Shown here piece by piece: positions 1-9,659 of a stretch of DNA of 64,000 bases. The DNA is taken from NCBI GenBank assembly GCA_965228125.1, contig OZ245791.1, positions 2,976,001 to 3,040,000 of the forward strand. Reading direction: 5' to 3'. Each line of letters starts with the position of its first letter. Position 1 is the first letter of the stretch. This stretch comes from GWF2-38-69 sp965228125. Its GTDB lineage: Bacteria; Verrucomicrobiota; Lentisphaeria; Victivallales; GWF2-38-69. Both the position numbers and the translations under genes were made by a program. The notes below the pieces were generated by a model. That model was given only the letters and a program-made list of their open reading frames with translations. It was not told the DNA's origin and searched no databases.

Positions 1-3000
1 ACGGGAAAATTTCAGCAGAAGATGAACAGTTTAGCACACTCCGTGTCTGGCAGGATAGAAACGGAGACGGAGTTTCTCAATCTGATGAACTCAAGACCTT
101 GAGTGAGGCAGGAATAAAGAGTATTTCTCTTTCAACAACAAATGTTAATGCCAATGACGGCTCCGGCAATATTAATTCACGTATTTCATCTGTAGAATTC
201 GCTGATGGGGAAACACATAAGGCGGGGGAATTCAAGTTTGATACAAATACCATTGACACGGAATCTGCTTCTACCTACACTGGAACTTTTGCAATCTCAG
301 ACGAAATAAAACTTCTTCCTTATCTGGACGGCATCTCAAACATAGATGACCTGCATACGGCAATGGCAAAGGATTCCACGCTGCTGTCTTTAGTTCAGAA
401 TTATGTCAATGAAACAGATGCCGGAAAACTCTCCGAAATGTTTGACAAGATAATGTATAAATGGTTTGGCGTGGATGCAGTAGCGCCCGGCAGCAGGGGC
501 CCGAACATGGACGCCAGGCAGCTGGCAATCCTTGAGAAAATATATCAGACCCCTTTCAACGGTTGGTGGAATCAGCATTACCGCAGCACGAATGTAAATA
601 CGATAGCCGCGCCCGAACTCAAGGGAATGTATGAGGATATTAAAGGGAAGTTCTCTGGCAGCTTGAATGTACAGACACATCTGAAGGAATACGTGATGCT
701 CGGGGCAATTGAGATAATTGACAATGGAGAATTGAAAGTTAATAAAGAGATAGCGGATTTTATACTTAACTACCAAAAGAGTTTAACTCCGAGTTCCGTG
801 TTTCAGGTTAAATTTCAAGAGCTATCAAAAGCGGTCAAAACTCTTGGTTCGGAAGAAGAGTTTGCAGAATTTGTTAGTTATTACGCAACTAAGGGTACTG
901 AATATACAGATATCATAAAGCAAGTATCTGGCAACAATATTTTTGTAGGTTCAGAGAATAACGACACTTTTGCAGGAAGTACTTCCAATGATAGGATTTA
1001 TAGCTTTACCGGCAACGACAAGTTGTACGGAGAAGATGGCAATGACATCCTTGACGGCGGGAAAGGGGATGATTATTTATCAGGCGGTGAGAACAATGAC
1101 ACATACGTGTACCGGAAGGGTGACGGGAACGACACGATATCCGACTGGAACAGGAAGGCCTGGGTAGGAGCCTCGTACGACAAGGTAAAGTTTGAGGATA
1201 TAAATATTTCAGAGATATACAGCACAGTAAAATCCGGCAACGACTTTATTCTTACGTTTAAGGATGAGAATGGAGCATCTGGCGAAAAGGTCAGGTTTGA
1301 GAACTGGTTTTACGGGGACTTCGTGAATGGCAATTACAATGTAAAGATAGAGGAGTTCGAGTTTGCAGACGGGACGAAGTGGAACACTTCTCAAATCGAA
1401 GCGAGTGTCCAGATTTTCGGAACGGAAGGAGCAGACAGCATAACAGGAAGCTTCTCGAACGATGTGATCAGCAGTGGCGACGGCAATGATACAATAAATT
1501 CCAATTCGGGTAATGACACGGTCTATTCCGGTTCAGGGGATGATAAAGTAAACACTGCAAACGGTAATGACACAGTATATGCCGGAACTGGAGATGACAC
1601 AGTGTCCGGCGGGAATAATAACGACCAACTTTACGGAGAAGAAGGCAACGACAAGTTGTACGGAGAAGATGGCAATGACATCCTTGACGGCGGGAAAGGA
1701 GATGATTATTTATCAGGCGGTGAGAACAATGACACATACGTGTACCGGAAGGGTGACGGGAATGACACGATATCCGACTGGAACAGAAAGGCCTGGGTAG
1801 GAGCCTCGTACGACAAGGTAAAGTTTGAGGATATAAATATTTCAGAGATATACAGCACAGTAAAATCCGGCAACGACTTTATTCTTACGTTTAAGGATGA
1901 GAATGGAGCATCTGGCGAAAAGGTCACGTTTGAGAACTGGTTTTACGGGGACTTCGTGAATGGCAATTACAATGTAAAGATAGAGGAGTTCGAGTTTGCG
2001 GACGGGACGAAGTGGAACACGAGCCAGATAGAAGCGAGTGTCCAGATTTTCGGAACGGAAGGAGCAGACAGCATAACAGGAAGCTTCTCGAACGATGTGA
2101 TCAGCAGTGGCGACGGCAATGATACAATAAATTCCAATTCGGGTAATGACACGGTCTATTCTGGTTCAGGGGATGATAAAGTAAACACTGCAAACGGTAA
2201 TGACACAGTATATGCCGGAACTGGAGATGACACGGTATCCGGCGGGAATAATAACGACCAACTTTACGGAGAAGAAGGCAACGACAAGTTGTACGGAGAA
2301 GATGGCAATGACATCCTTGACGGCGGGAAAGGGGATGATTATTTATCAGGCGGTGAGAACAATGACACATACGTGTACCGGAAGGGTGACGGGAATGACA
2401 CGATATCCGACTGGAACAGAAAGGCCTGGGTAGGAGCCTCGTACGACAAGGTAAAGTTTGAGGATATAAATATTTCAGAGATATACAGCACAGTAAAATC
2501 CGGCAACGACTTTATTCTTACGTTTAAGGATGAGAATGGAGCATCTGGCGAAAAGGTCAGGTTTGAGAACTGGTTTTACGGGGACTTCGTGAATGGCAAT
2601 TACAATGTAAAGATAGAGGAGTTCGAGTTTGCGGACGGGACGAAGTGGAACACTTCTCAAATCGAAGCGAGTGTCCAGATTTTCGGAACGGAAGGAGCAG
2701 ACAGCATAACAGGAAGCTTCTCGAACGATGTGATCAGCAGTGGCGACGGCAATGATACAATAAATTCCAATTCGGGTAATGACACGGTCTATTCTGGTTC
2801 AGGGGATGATAAAGTAAACACTGCAAACGGTAATGACACAGTATATGCCGGAACTGGAGATGACACGGTATCCGGCGGGAATAATAACGACCAACTTTAC
2901 GGAGAAGAAGGCAACGACAAGTTGTACGGAGAAGATGGCAATGACATCCTTGACGGCGGGAAAGGGGATGATTATTTATCAGGCGGTGAGAACAATGACA

Positions 3001-5201
3001 CATACGTGTACCGGAAGGGTGACGGGAACGACACGATATCCGACTGGAACAGGAAGGCCTGGGTAGGAGCCTCGTACGACAAGGTAAAGTTTGAGGATAT
3101 AAATGTTTCAGAGATATACAGCACAGTAAAATCCGGCAACGACTTTATTCTTACGTTTAAGGATGAGAATGGAGCATCTGGCGAAAAGGTCACGTTTGAG
3201 AACTGGTTTTACGGGGACTTCGTGAATGGCAATTACAATGTAAAGATAGAGGAGTTCGAGTTTGCAGACGGGACGAAGTGGAACACTTCTCAAATCGAAG
3301 CGAGTGTCCAGATTTTCGGAACGGAAGGAGCAGACAGCATAACAGGAAGCTTCTCGAACGATGTGATCAGCAGTGGCGACGGCAATGATACAATAAATTC
3401 CAATTCGGGTAATGACACGGTCTATTCCGGTTCAGGGGATGATAAAGTAAACACTGCAAACGGTAATGACACAGTATATGCCGGCATTGGAGATGACACG
3501 GTATCCGGCGGGAATAATAACGACCAACTTTACGGAGAAGAAGGCAACGACAAGTTGTACGGAGAAGATGGCAATGACATCCTTGACGGCGGGAAAGGAG
3601 ATGATTATTTATCAGGCGGTGAGAACAATGACACATACGTGTACCGGAAGGGTGACGGGAATGACACGATATCCGACTGGAACAGAAAAGCCTGGGTAGG
3701 AGCCTCGTACGACAAGGTAAAGTTTGAGGATATAAATGTTTCAGAGATATACAGCACAGTAAAATCCGGCAACGACTTTATTCTTACGTTTAAGGATGAG
3801 AATGGAGCATCTGGCGAAAAGGTCACGTTTGAGAACTGGTTTTACGGGGACTTCGTGAATGGCAATTACAATGTAAAGATAGAGGAGTTCGAGTTTGCAG
3901 ACGGGACGAAGTGGAACACTTCTCAAATCGAAGCGAGTGTCCAGATTTTCGGAACGGAAGGAGCAGACAGCATAACAGGAAGCTTCTCGAACGATGTGAT
4001 CAGCAGTGGCGACGGCAATGATACAATAAATTCCAATTCGGGTAATGACACGGTCTATTCCGGTTCAGGGGATGATAAAGTAAACACTGCAAACGGTAAT
4101 GACACAGTATATGCCGGCATTGGAGATGACACGGTATCCGGCGGGAATAATAACGACCAACTTTACGGAGAAGAAGGCAACGACAAGTTGTACGGAGAAG
4201 ATGGCAATGACATCCTTGACGGCGGGAAAGGGGATGATTATTTATCAGGCGGTGAGAACAATGACACATACGTGTACCGGAAGGGTGACGGGAACGACAC
4301 GATATCCGACTGGAACAGGAAGGCCTGGGTAGGAGCCTCGTACGACAAGGTAAAGTTTGAGGATATAAATGTTTCAGAGATATACAGCACAGTAAAATCC
4401 GGCAACGACTTTATTCTTACGTTTAAGGATGAGAATGGAGCATCTGGCGAAAAGGTCACGTTTGAGAACTGGTTTTACGGGGACTTCGTGAATGGCAATT
4501 ACAATGTAAAGATAGAGGAGTTCGAGTTTGCGGACGGGACGAAGTGGAACACTTCTCAAATCGAAGCGATGCTGCCGAAATATGGGACAGGTGCTAATGA
4601 TGTAATGAACGGCGATGGGAACTTCAATACTCTCCATGGAGGAAAAGGAAACGATACAATTTCCGGAAAAGAGGGGAATGATAAACTCTACGGAGAAGAC
4701 GGAGACGATACGCTTTCCGGAGGCAGCGGAAGTGATGTTATAGATGGCGGAAACGGTTATGACACAGCGCTTTTTGAAGGCAATCTCTCTGATTACAAAG
4801 TTCTGAACAGTGATGGGAAACAATATGTATTCCGGCAAAACACTTCAGGCAATGAAATAGACAGCCTTCTTAATATCGAGTCTTTAAAGTTTGCCGATCA
4901 GGAAAAGTCCGGCGGCTATACCAATTTCACAGAAAATGACACTTTAAAATACATTGCCTCATATCAGGAAATGATTAACCAATACGGTATAAGCGATGCC
5001 AATGGCGATTGGACTCAAACTATTAACGGCGCCAACAAGGATTTTGTAAGCCAAGGTTACAAAAACGGTTTAGGCTCATTCGATACCATGGGATACATCA
5101 CTGAGCACAAGACTGAGATAGAGTCGGTTTTCGGGCAGGGTAATGCCACGGAAGAAAACAGCCTGAAACACTACATCAGCCAGAAGAAGGCGAATGGATG
5201 A
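1..5201 (+). CDS. Giant RTX calcium-binding secreted protein (5' end outside window)
   Basis: Large secreted calcium-binding repeat protein, a likely substrate of the type I transporters just downstream. The frame is open from base 3 with no stop, so the TTG at 99 is internal and the gene is cut by the window edge. The first residues (GKISAED, then WQDRNGDGVSQSDELKTL) are the C-terminal half of a FrpC-type self-processing module; the matching N-terminal half survives as a paralogous fragment at 24825-25199. A roughly 250-residue alpha-rich segment without recognised motif follows. Then come six copies of RTX nonapeptides (GGKGDDYLSGG, GEDGNDILDGG) plus an HCBP-related domain, and a divergent RTX block. 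The C-terminus starts LKYIASYQEMINQYG and ends LKHYISQKKANG, resembling the YIASY..LI..FG / HYI..G..EGR tail of type I secreted proteins. Family assignment is firm; biological role (adhesin, toxin, S-layer-like) is unknown. Confidence 0.93.
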   Translation, partial: GKISAEDEQFSTLRVWQDRNGDGVSQSDELKTLSEAGIKSISLSTTNVNANDGSGNINSRISSVEFADGETHKAGEFKFDTNTIDTESASTYTGTFAISDEIKLLPYLDGISNIDDLHTAMAKDSTLLSLVQNYVNETDAGKLSEMFDKIMYKWFGVDAVAPGSRGPNMDARQLAILEKIYQTPFNGWWNQHYRSTNVNTIAAPELKGMYEDIKGKFSGSLNVQTHLKEYVMLGAIEIIDNGELKVNKEIADFILNYQKSLTPSSVFQVKFQELSKAVKTLGSEEEFAEFVSYYATKGTEYTDIIKQVSGNNIFVGSENNDTFAGSTSNDRIYSFTGNDKLYGEDGNDILDGGKGDDYLSGGENNDTYVYRKGDGNDTISDWNRKAWVGASYDKVKFEDINISEIYSTVKSGNDFILTFKDENGASGEKVRFENWFYGDFVNGNYNVKIEEFEFADGTKWNTSQIEASVQIFGTEGADSITGSFSNDVISSGDGNDTINSNSGNDTVYSGSGDDKVNTANGNDTVYAGTGDDTVSGGNNNDQLYGEEGNDKLYGEDGNDILDGGKGDDYLSGGENNDTYVYRKGDGNDTISDWNRKAWVGASYDKVKFEDINISEIYSTVKSGNDFILTFKDENGASGEKVTFENWFYGDFVNGNYNVKIEEFEFADGTKWNTSQIEASVQIFGTEGADSITGSFSNDVISSGDGNDTINSNSGNDTVYSGSGDDKVNTANGNDTVYAGTGDDTVSGGNNNDQLYGEEGNDKLYGEDGNDILDGGKGDDYLSGGENNDTYVYRKGDGNDTISDWNRKAWVGASYDKVKFEDINISEIYSTVKSGNDFILTFKDENGASGEKVRFENWFYGDFVNGNYNVKIEEFEFADGTKWNTSQIEASVQIFGTEGADSITGSFSNDVISSGDGNDTINSNSGNDTVYSGSGDDKVNTANGNDTVYAGTGDDTVSGGNNNDQLYGEEGNDKLYGEDGNDILDGGKGDDYLSGGENNDTYVYRKGDGNDTISDWNRKAWVGASYDKVKFEDINVSEIYSTVKSGNDFILTFKDENGASGEKVTFENWFYGDFVNGNYNVKIEEFEFADGTKWNTSQIEASVQIFGTEGADSITGSFSNDVISSGDGNDTINSNSGNDTVYSGSGDDKVNTANGNDTVYAGIGDDTVSGGNNNDQLYGEEGNDKLYGEDGNDILDGGKGDDYLSGGENNDTYVYRKGDGNDTISDWNRKAWVGASYDKVKFEDINVSEIYSTVKSGNDFILTFKDENGASGEKVTFENWFYGDFVNGNYNVKIEEFEFADGTKWNTSQIEASVQIFGTEGADSITGSFSNDVISSGDGNDTINSNSGNDTVYSGSGDDKVNTANGNDTVYAGIGDDTVSGGNNNDQLYGEEGNDKLYGEDGNDILDGGKGDDYLSGGENNDTYVYRKGDGNDTISDWNRKAWVGASYDKVKFEDINVSEIYSTVKSGNDFILTFKDENGASGEKVTFENWFYGDFVNGNYNVKIEEFEFADGTKWNTSQIEAMLPKYGTGANDVMNGDGNFNTLHGGKGNDTISGKEGNDKLYGEDGDDTLSGGSGSDVIDGGNGYDTALFEGNLSDYKVLNSDGKQYVFRQNTSGNEIDSLLNIESLKFADQEKSGGYTNFTENDTLKYIASYQEMINQYGISDANGDWTQTINGANKDFVSQGYKNGLGSFDTMGYITEHKTEIESVFGQGNATEENSLKHYISQKKANG
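1016..4570 (+). repeat. 633-bp tandem repeats inside RTX gene (six modules, five linkers)
   Basis: Modules starting near 1016, 1649, 2282, 2915, 3548 and 4181 are spaced exactly 633 bp (211 residues). Each holds RTX nonapeptides, then a conserved domain running from NDTYVYRKGDGNDTISDW to FADGTKWNTSQIEA; linkers start SVQIFGTEGADSITGSF. Copies are nearly identical at the DNA level. Small sorted differences mark their history: GEKVR in modules 1 and 3 versus GEKVT in 2, 4, 5, 6; EDINI in 1-3 versus EDINV in 4-6; YAGTG in linkers 1-3 versus YAGIG in 4-5; and a different synonymous spelling of TSQIE only at the end of module 2. This points to recent tandem duplication with gene conversion. Confidence 0.97.
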
Positions 5202-5204
5202 GGG

Positions 5205-5288
5205 ACAATGGAAAATGGAGAATGGATAATGGATAATGGAGAATGGATAATGGAGAATGGGGAATTGGGAATTGGGAATGGGGAATTA
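5205..5288 (+). repeat. Degenerate 7-bp repeat array (AATKGAN family), array 1
   Basis: About twelve consecutive heptamers of the form AATGGAN or AATTGGG follow the RTX stop codon and run up to the S23 gene. The RTX C-terminal residues ANG are themselves spelled by bases continuous with the array. The same repeat family recurs at 5664, 9184, 9660, 11853 and 25199 in this window. Confidence 0.85.
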
Positions 5289-5312
5289 AAAATGGAGAAG
5301 TGAGGAAGGAAA

Positions 5313-5666
5313 GTGAAAGAGAATATTGTCAAGAATAAATCATTTACATTTGCTCTGAATGTTATAAAAATCAGTCGGTTGTTACAGCAGAAAAAAGAAT
5401 TTGTATTGAGCAAACAACTGCTTCGTTCAGGAACTTCGATTGGAGCTCTTGTTAGAGAAGCAGAACATGCCGAAAGTAAAGCTGATTTTATTCATAAGAT
5501 GTCAATTGCTATAAAAGAAGTTAATGAAACTGATTACTGGATAGAATTGTTGCACAAATCAAACCTGCTGACAAATAGCAAATACGCTTCTCTTCATGAC
5601 GATGTAAGTGAGCTAATAAGACTATTAACCTCTATTATCAAAACAACAAAAAGCAATAATGTCTAA
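5313..5666 (+). CDS. Four-helix-bundle (S23/Avd-like) protein, copy 1
   Basis: Small protein of 117 residues of the four-helix-bundle family formerly called S23 ribosomal protein, recognised by LSKQLLRSGTSIGALVREA and FIHKMSIAIKEVNETDYWI. Family members occur in 23S rRNA intervening sequences and as the Avd accessory of diversity-generating retroelements; their general role is nucleic-acid binding at best. GTG at 5313 is the start because the in-frame upstream ATG present before copy 2 is here interrupted by TGA, and a purine-rich GGAAGGAAA lies just before it. It is about 87 percent identical by eye to the gene at 9303-9656. Both are bracketed by heptamer arrays and both precede an ABC transporter, so the pair looks like two insertions of one cassette rather than secretion components. 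Confidence 0.88.
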   Translation: MKENIVKNKSFTFALNVIKISRLLQQKKEFVLSKQLLRSGTSIGALVREAEHAESKADFIHKMSIAIKEVNETDYWIELLHKSNLLTNSKYASLHDDVSELIRLLTSIIKTTKSNNV

Positions 5667-5696
5667 TTGTTCATTGTCCATTATTAATTGTGAATT
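5664..5696 (-). repeat. Inverted heptamer array after S23 copy 1
   Basis: Read on the minus strand this is ATAATTC, ACAATTA, ATAATGG, ACAATGA, ACAATTA: the same 7-bp family as the array at 5205-5288 but in opposite orientation. It runs directly into the ATG of the next gene, leaving no recognisable Shine-Dalgarno. Confidence 0.75.
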
Positions 5697-7796
5697 ATGA
5701 AAATAGATACTGGTTTTATCTGCTTATCTATAGTGATGGATGCTTTGGGAATAAAGCTTGATAAGGAGGCTTTGCCTCCAGCTATATTAGATGAAAATGC
5801 TATCATAAGGTTAGCTGGTGCTTTCAAAATAAAAATGGAGGCTGTCACCACCGAAGCAGACTTGCTTCCTGAATATCCGTCTCCGAGCATAGCAGTATTA
5901 AAGAATGGAAGTTTTGCTGTCATCGGCCGCTGTGACGGGAAACGGGCAGTCCTCTTTGACCCTCTCATTAATAAACCGAAAGTAGTGAAAAATGAAGAGC
6001 TGGCTGAGCTCTGGTCAGGCAGGCTCCTTTTTGCCAAAAAATCACCTAAGAAAAAGAGCCTGATAGGAGAAGGCTGGAAATTAGGGTTTAAATGGTTTAT
6101 GCCGATTATAAAGAAGTATCGGCATTTTTTGGGGGAAGTGGCTCTAGTGGCTTTTTTTCTGCAATTATTCGGACTTGTTACGCCTCTTTTTACGCAGGTG
6201 ATTATTGATAAGGCCATTCCCAATAAAGGAGAAGTGACCCTTCTTGCTTTGGCGGTGCTGTTCCTTATCGCAATAATTTTTCAGGCAGGACTTAATATAG
6301 CCAAAACGTACCTTCTTACGCAAACTACCAATAAGATTGATGTAGTTCTGGGATCAAAGCTGATACGGCATGTCGTTTCATTGCCGTTGAGGTATTTTGA
6401 ACTTCGTTTTGTTGGGGATATTCTTATGAGAATTTCCGCTCTTAATTCAATAAGAGAGTTTTTCACAGGCAAGACTCTGATATTGATTATCGATGCGTTG
6501 TTCTCTTTTGTGTTTTTGGCAGTTCTTATCTATTACAGTCCGTTTCTGACGATGATAGCTCTAATAGGAGTTCCTGTTTATCTTTTTCAGAACATCAAAC
6601 TTATGTCGATATACAGGAAGAAACTCGAAAGAGTGTGGCAGTCTGATTCAAGGAGTAATTCTTTCCTTGTGGAATCGGTCACCGGAATGCAGACCATCAA
6701 GTCTCTGGCAATTGAACCCCAGTTTGCTTATCGCTGGGAATATTTGTTGGCCAACAGTGTGAAGAATAACTTTTCACTTGCCTCTTTTTCTCTGGTAAAT
6801 AATAACATCACAAATGTAGTCCAGAAAACTGTTGGCTATCTGGTTCTGCTTTTTGGCGGGTACATGGTTATAGAAGGGAGCTTCTCTTTAGGCCAATTGA
6901 TTGCCTTCCAGATGATTTCGGGGCAGTTGATTTCAAATCTTACCCAGATTATCAGTTCGTGGCCGGAAGTGCAGCAGACAGGCATGGCCCTTGAAAGGCT
7001 TGGAGATCTGCTTGAAACAAGAGGCGAAGGAGCAAATGCACTGACCAAAGCTGATAAATCCGTTACGGGGAACATAGTTTTTGAGAATGTCAGGTTTAGG
7101 TACAATTTCGATGGTGATGAAGTAATCAAGGGGATTAGTTTTAATATAAACCCGGGAACGAAAGTAGGAATAGTAGGCCGTTCCGGTTCAGGTAAAAGTA
7201 CCATAGCCAAACTTGTGCAAAGACTGTACCTGCCCGAAGACGGCAATATCATTATTGACGGACAAGATATACGGCAAGTTGATCCTGTAACGCTAAGGAA
7301 ACAAATAGGCGTGGTCATGCAGGATAACTTTCTCTTCAGCGGAAGTATCAGGGAAAATATTGCTCTTGCCAGGCCTGATGCCGATATGAGTTTAGTTGTC
7401 CAGGCAGCAAAGATAGCCGGAGCTCATGAATTCATACTTGAGCTTGCCGAAGGTTATGACACAAAAGTAGGCGAGAGAGGTTCCACCCTCTCAGGCGGGC
7501 AGAGGCAGCGTATTGCCATAGCCAGGGCACTGATGAACCAACCGAAACTCCTTATTTTCGACGAGGCTACGAGCGCTCTTGATTATCGATCCGAGAGACT
7601 GATAAATGACAATATTGACAAGATATGCAAGGGGCGTACTGCAGTAATTGTAGCGCACAGGCTATCTGCTGTACGTAAATGCGATCAAATTATTGTGCTT
7701 GATAAGGGGCATATCGCCGAACAAGGCAGCCATGACGAACTAATAAGATTCAAGGGGCAGTATTATAAACTCTATAAGTTACAAGAGGCCGCTTAA
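5697..7796 (+). CDS. Type I secretion ABC transporter with C39-like domain (RtxB/HlyB type)
   Basis: Inner-membrane ABC exporter of 699 residues that would energise one-step secretion of the RTX protein through a HlyD/TolC channel. Order: C39-like domain (about 1-125), six-helix transmembrane domain (about 145-430), nucleotide-binding domain (about 465-699) with Walker A GRSGSGKST, signature LSGGQRQR and Walker B LLIFDEATSALD all intact. The peptidase-like domain is inactive: where C39 enzymes have DCG it reads DTG (Thr5), as in the HlyB CLD class that binds but does not cleave substrate. The start is fixed by its match to the start of the second transporter; no clear Shine-Dalgarno is present because a heptamer array abuts the ATG. 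The HlyD gene follows after one base. Confidence 0.95.
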   Translation: MKIDTGFICLSIVMDALGIKLDKEALPPAILDENAIIRLAGAFKIKMEAVTTEADLLPEYPSPSIAVLKNGSFAVIGRCDGKRAVLFDPLINKPKVVKNEELAELWSGRLLFAKKSPKKKSLIGEGWKLGFKWFMPIIKKYRHFLGEVALVAFFLQLFGLVTPLFTQVIIDKAIPNKGEVTLLALAVLFLIAIIFQAGLNIAKTYLLTQTTNKIDVVLGSKLIRHVVSLPLRYFELRFVGDILMRISALNSIREFFTGKTLILIIDALFSFVFLAVLIYYSPFLTMIALIGVPVYLFQNIKLMSIYRKKLERVWQSDSRSNSFLVESVTGMQTIKSLAIEPQFAYRWEYLLANSVKNNFSLASFSLVNNNITNVVQKTVGYLVLLFGGYMVIEGSFSLGQLIAFQMISGQLISNLTQIISSWPEVQQTGMALERLGDLLETRGEGANALTKADKSVTGNIVFENVRFRYNFDGDEVIKGISFNINPGTKVGIVGRSGSGKSTIAKLVQRLYLPEDGNIIIDGQDIRQVDPVTLRKQIGVVMQDNFLFSGSIRENIALARPDADMSLVVQAAKIAGAHEFILELAEGYDTKVGERGSTLSGGQRQRIAIARALMNQPKLLIFDEATSALDYRSERLINDNIDKICKGRTAVIVAHRLSAVRKCDQIIVLDKGHIAEQGSHDELIRFKGQYYKLYKLQEAA

Positions 7797-7797
7797 T

Positions 7798-9183
7798 ATG
7801 AAGAAGTTACTTGAAAAGATCTGGCAGAAATTCAGCGGGCAGAATTTAGAAGACAGGGAGCTCGAATTCCTTCCTTCTGTTATAGAAGTCCTTGAAACTC
7901 CTCCTTCTCCTGTTGGCAGGTTGATAATGTGGACAATTTTATTTGTTACAGTAATAGCGCTTTCATGGTCAATAATCGGCACAGTGGACGAAGTCATTGT
8001 AGCGCCCGGAAAAGTAATTTCAGTAGGTAATGACAAAGTAGTAGAAGCTGAAAGCCAGGGCAAGATAAGCAAGATTAATATCAAGGAAGGGGAACATGTT
8101 AATAAAGGAGATATTCTTATAGAATTTGACAGGCAATACACAGGATCAGACATGAATCGCCTCCAAAAAATGGTCTCATATTACAAACTGGAAATAGAAA
8201 GGCTTGGATCTGAAATAGGCAATAAGCCTTTTACTCCTGACTTAAAGCATTATCCAGGAATGGCCGCTGATGATATTATCTATCAGAAGGAACTGTACAA
8301 ACAGCGGTTATCAAATTATAACACAAGAGTTAAAACAACAGAGGCTGCAGTTGCGGCTTCTCTAGCCACTATTGATGTAGCTAAAGCTAAAGTAGAGCAG
8401 TACGGACAAACCCTCCCGAAATTAAAAGAAACAGAGGAAAGTTTTAGAAAATTGTCTGAGAAAGGTGCTGTATCTAAACTGGAATTGCAGGAAAGAGAAT
8501 TGTCCAGGATACAGGTAGAGCAGGATTTATTAGGCGCTAAGGCAGAATTGACTAAATCCAAAGCTGACCTTAATCAATCCCAGCAACAGCTTGCAAGCGT
8601 AACGAGCGACTGGATGACTGATATAGTTCAGAGAATGACAGAGACAATGACAAATCTGAAAACGACTGAAGAAGAGCTGAGCAAAGCCAAAGTCCGCTAT
8701 GGCGCTGATATTATCAAAGCCCCGATAAGCGGCATAGTTTATGATATGAATGTTACTACGATAGGAGAGGTGGTAATGCCTGATTCCAAAATGCTTTCAA
8801 TTGTTCCTGACGATACGCCTTTGGAAGTCGAAGCAATGGTCAGCACCAGAGATATAGGCATGATTGAAGACGATCAACAGGGGTCTGTAGGGCAGGTAGC
8901 TGATATTAAAGTAGACACTTATGCATTTCAGAAATATGGTGTACTGACCGGGCATGTCCGCCTCATGAGTGCTGAGAGTACTGAAGATAAGGCTCTTAAT
9001 ACTACATATTACAAGGTTTATATTAGCTTGGACAAAACATATTTCATGGTTCAAAACAAGAAAAACTATATTTCACCAGGAATGACAGTAACAGCAGAAA
9101 TCAAAACCAGAAAGAAACGTATAATTGAGTTCTTTCTTGATCCTTTCAAGAGATACCAAAGCGAAGCTTTCAGGGAGAAATGA
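7798..9183 (+). CDS. HlyD-family type I secretion membrane fusion protein (RtxD type)
   Basis: Periplasmic adaptor of 461 residues linking the ABC exporter to an outer-membrane TolC. One N-terminal transmembrane helix (about 42-62) is followed by VDEVIVAPGKV, the biotinyl-lipoyl half motif (GKISKINIKEGEHVNKGDILIEFD), a long coiled-coil hairpin (about 125-290), the second lipoyl half (IKAPISGIVYDMNV) and a beta-barrel ending in a FlDPF tail. Length is typical for the family. It begins one base after the upstream ABC gene, so the two are cotranscribed and probably translationally coupled. It is the only adaptor in this locus and would have to serve both ABC genes. No TolC gene is seen in the window. 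Confidence 0.95.
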   Translation: MKKLLEKIWQKFSGQNLEDRELEFLPSVIEVLETPPSPVGRLIMWTILFVTVIALSWSIIGTVDEVIVAPGKVISVGNDKVVEAESQGKISKINIKEGEHVNKGDILIEFDRQYTGSDMNRLQKMVSYYKLEIERLGSEIGNKPFTPDLKHYPGMAADDIIYQKELYKQRLSNYNTRVKTTEAAVAASLATIDVAKAKVEQYGQTLPKLKETEESFRKLSEKGAVSKLELQERELSRIQVEQDLLGAKAELTKSKADLNQSQQQLASVTSDWMTDIVQRMTETMTNLKTTEEELSKAKVRYGADIIKAPISGIVYDMNVTTIGEVVMPDSKMLSIVPDDTPLEVEAMVSTRDIGMIEDDQQGSVGQVADIKVDTYAFQKYGVLTGHVRLMSAESTEDKALNTTYYKVYISLDKTYFMVQNKKNYISPGMTVTAEIKTRKKRIIEFFLDPFKRYQSEAFREK

Positions 9184-9290
9184 GGATGAGGAATGGATAA
9201 TGGATGAGGGTAAATGGAGAATGGATAATTGAGAATTGATAATGGACAATGGATGAGAGAATGGATAATTGAGAATTAAAAATGGAGAAG
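9184..9290 (+). repeat. Degenerate 7-bp repeat array, array 2
   Basis: Heptamers such as AATGGAT, AATTGAG, AATTGAT and AATGGAC follow the HlyD stop codon directly and end at the S23 copy 2 leader, matching the arrangement of array 1 upstream of S23 copy 1. Confidence 0.82.
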
Positions 9291-9302
9291 AAAGGAAGGA
9301 AA

Positions 9303-9656
9303 GTGAAAGAAAATATAGTCAAAAATAAATCATTTACATTTGCTCTGAATATTGTAAAGATCAGTCAGACGCCACAGCAGAAAAATGAACGTGTATTGAG
9401 CAAACAACTGCTTCGTTCAGGAACTTCGATTGGAGCTCTTGTCAGAGAAGCAGAACATGCCGAAAGTAAAGCTGATTTTATTCATAAGATGTCAATTGCT
9501 ATAAAAGAAGCTAATGAAACTGATTACTGGATAGAATTGTTGCACAAATCAAACCTGCTGGCAAATAGCGAATATGTTTGCCTTCATGACGATGTAAGTG
9601 AGTTAATAAGGCTGTTGACCTCTATTATCAAAACAACAAAAAGTAGTCACACTTAA
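9303..9656 (+). CDS. Four-helix-bundle (S23/Avd-like) protein, copy 2
   Basis: Paralogue of the gene at 5313-5666, 117 residues from GTG 9303; an upstream in-frame ATG at 9282 would add seven residues, but that extension is not open in copy 1 and a purine-rich AAGGAAGGAAA precedes the GTG. The two proteins differ mainly near the N-terminus and the last third, while the central block LRSGTSIGALVREAEHAESK is identical, also at the DNA level. It sits between the HlyD gene and the second ABC gene with heptamer arrays on both sides. No role in secretion is implied by the family; it more likely marks an inserted cassette. Confidence 0.87.
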   Translation: MKENIVKNKSFTFALNIVKISQTPQQKNERVLSKQLLRSGTSIGALVREAEHAESKADFIHKMSIAIKEANETDYWIELLHKSNLLANSEYVCLHDDVSELIRLLTSIIKTTKSSHT

Positions 9657-9659
9657 TAT

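Noticed and set aside
99..101. TTG at 99 as the RTX gene start
   Set aside because: The frame is open to the window edge and its upstream codons continue a conserved calcium-binding module.
390..4838. Many small ORFs on both strands of the RTX gene recurring every 633 bp
   Set aside because: They are other-frame shadows of the repeated coding sequence and repeat only because the gene does.
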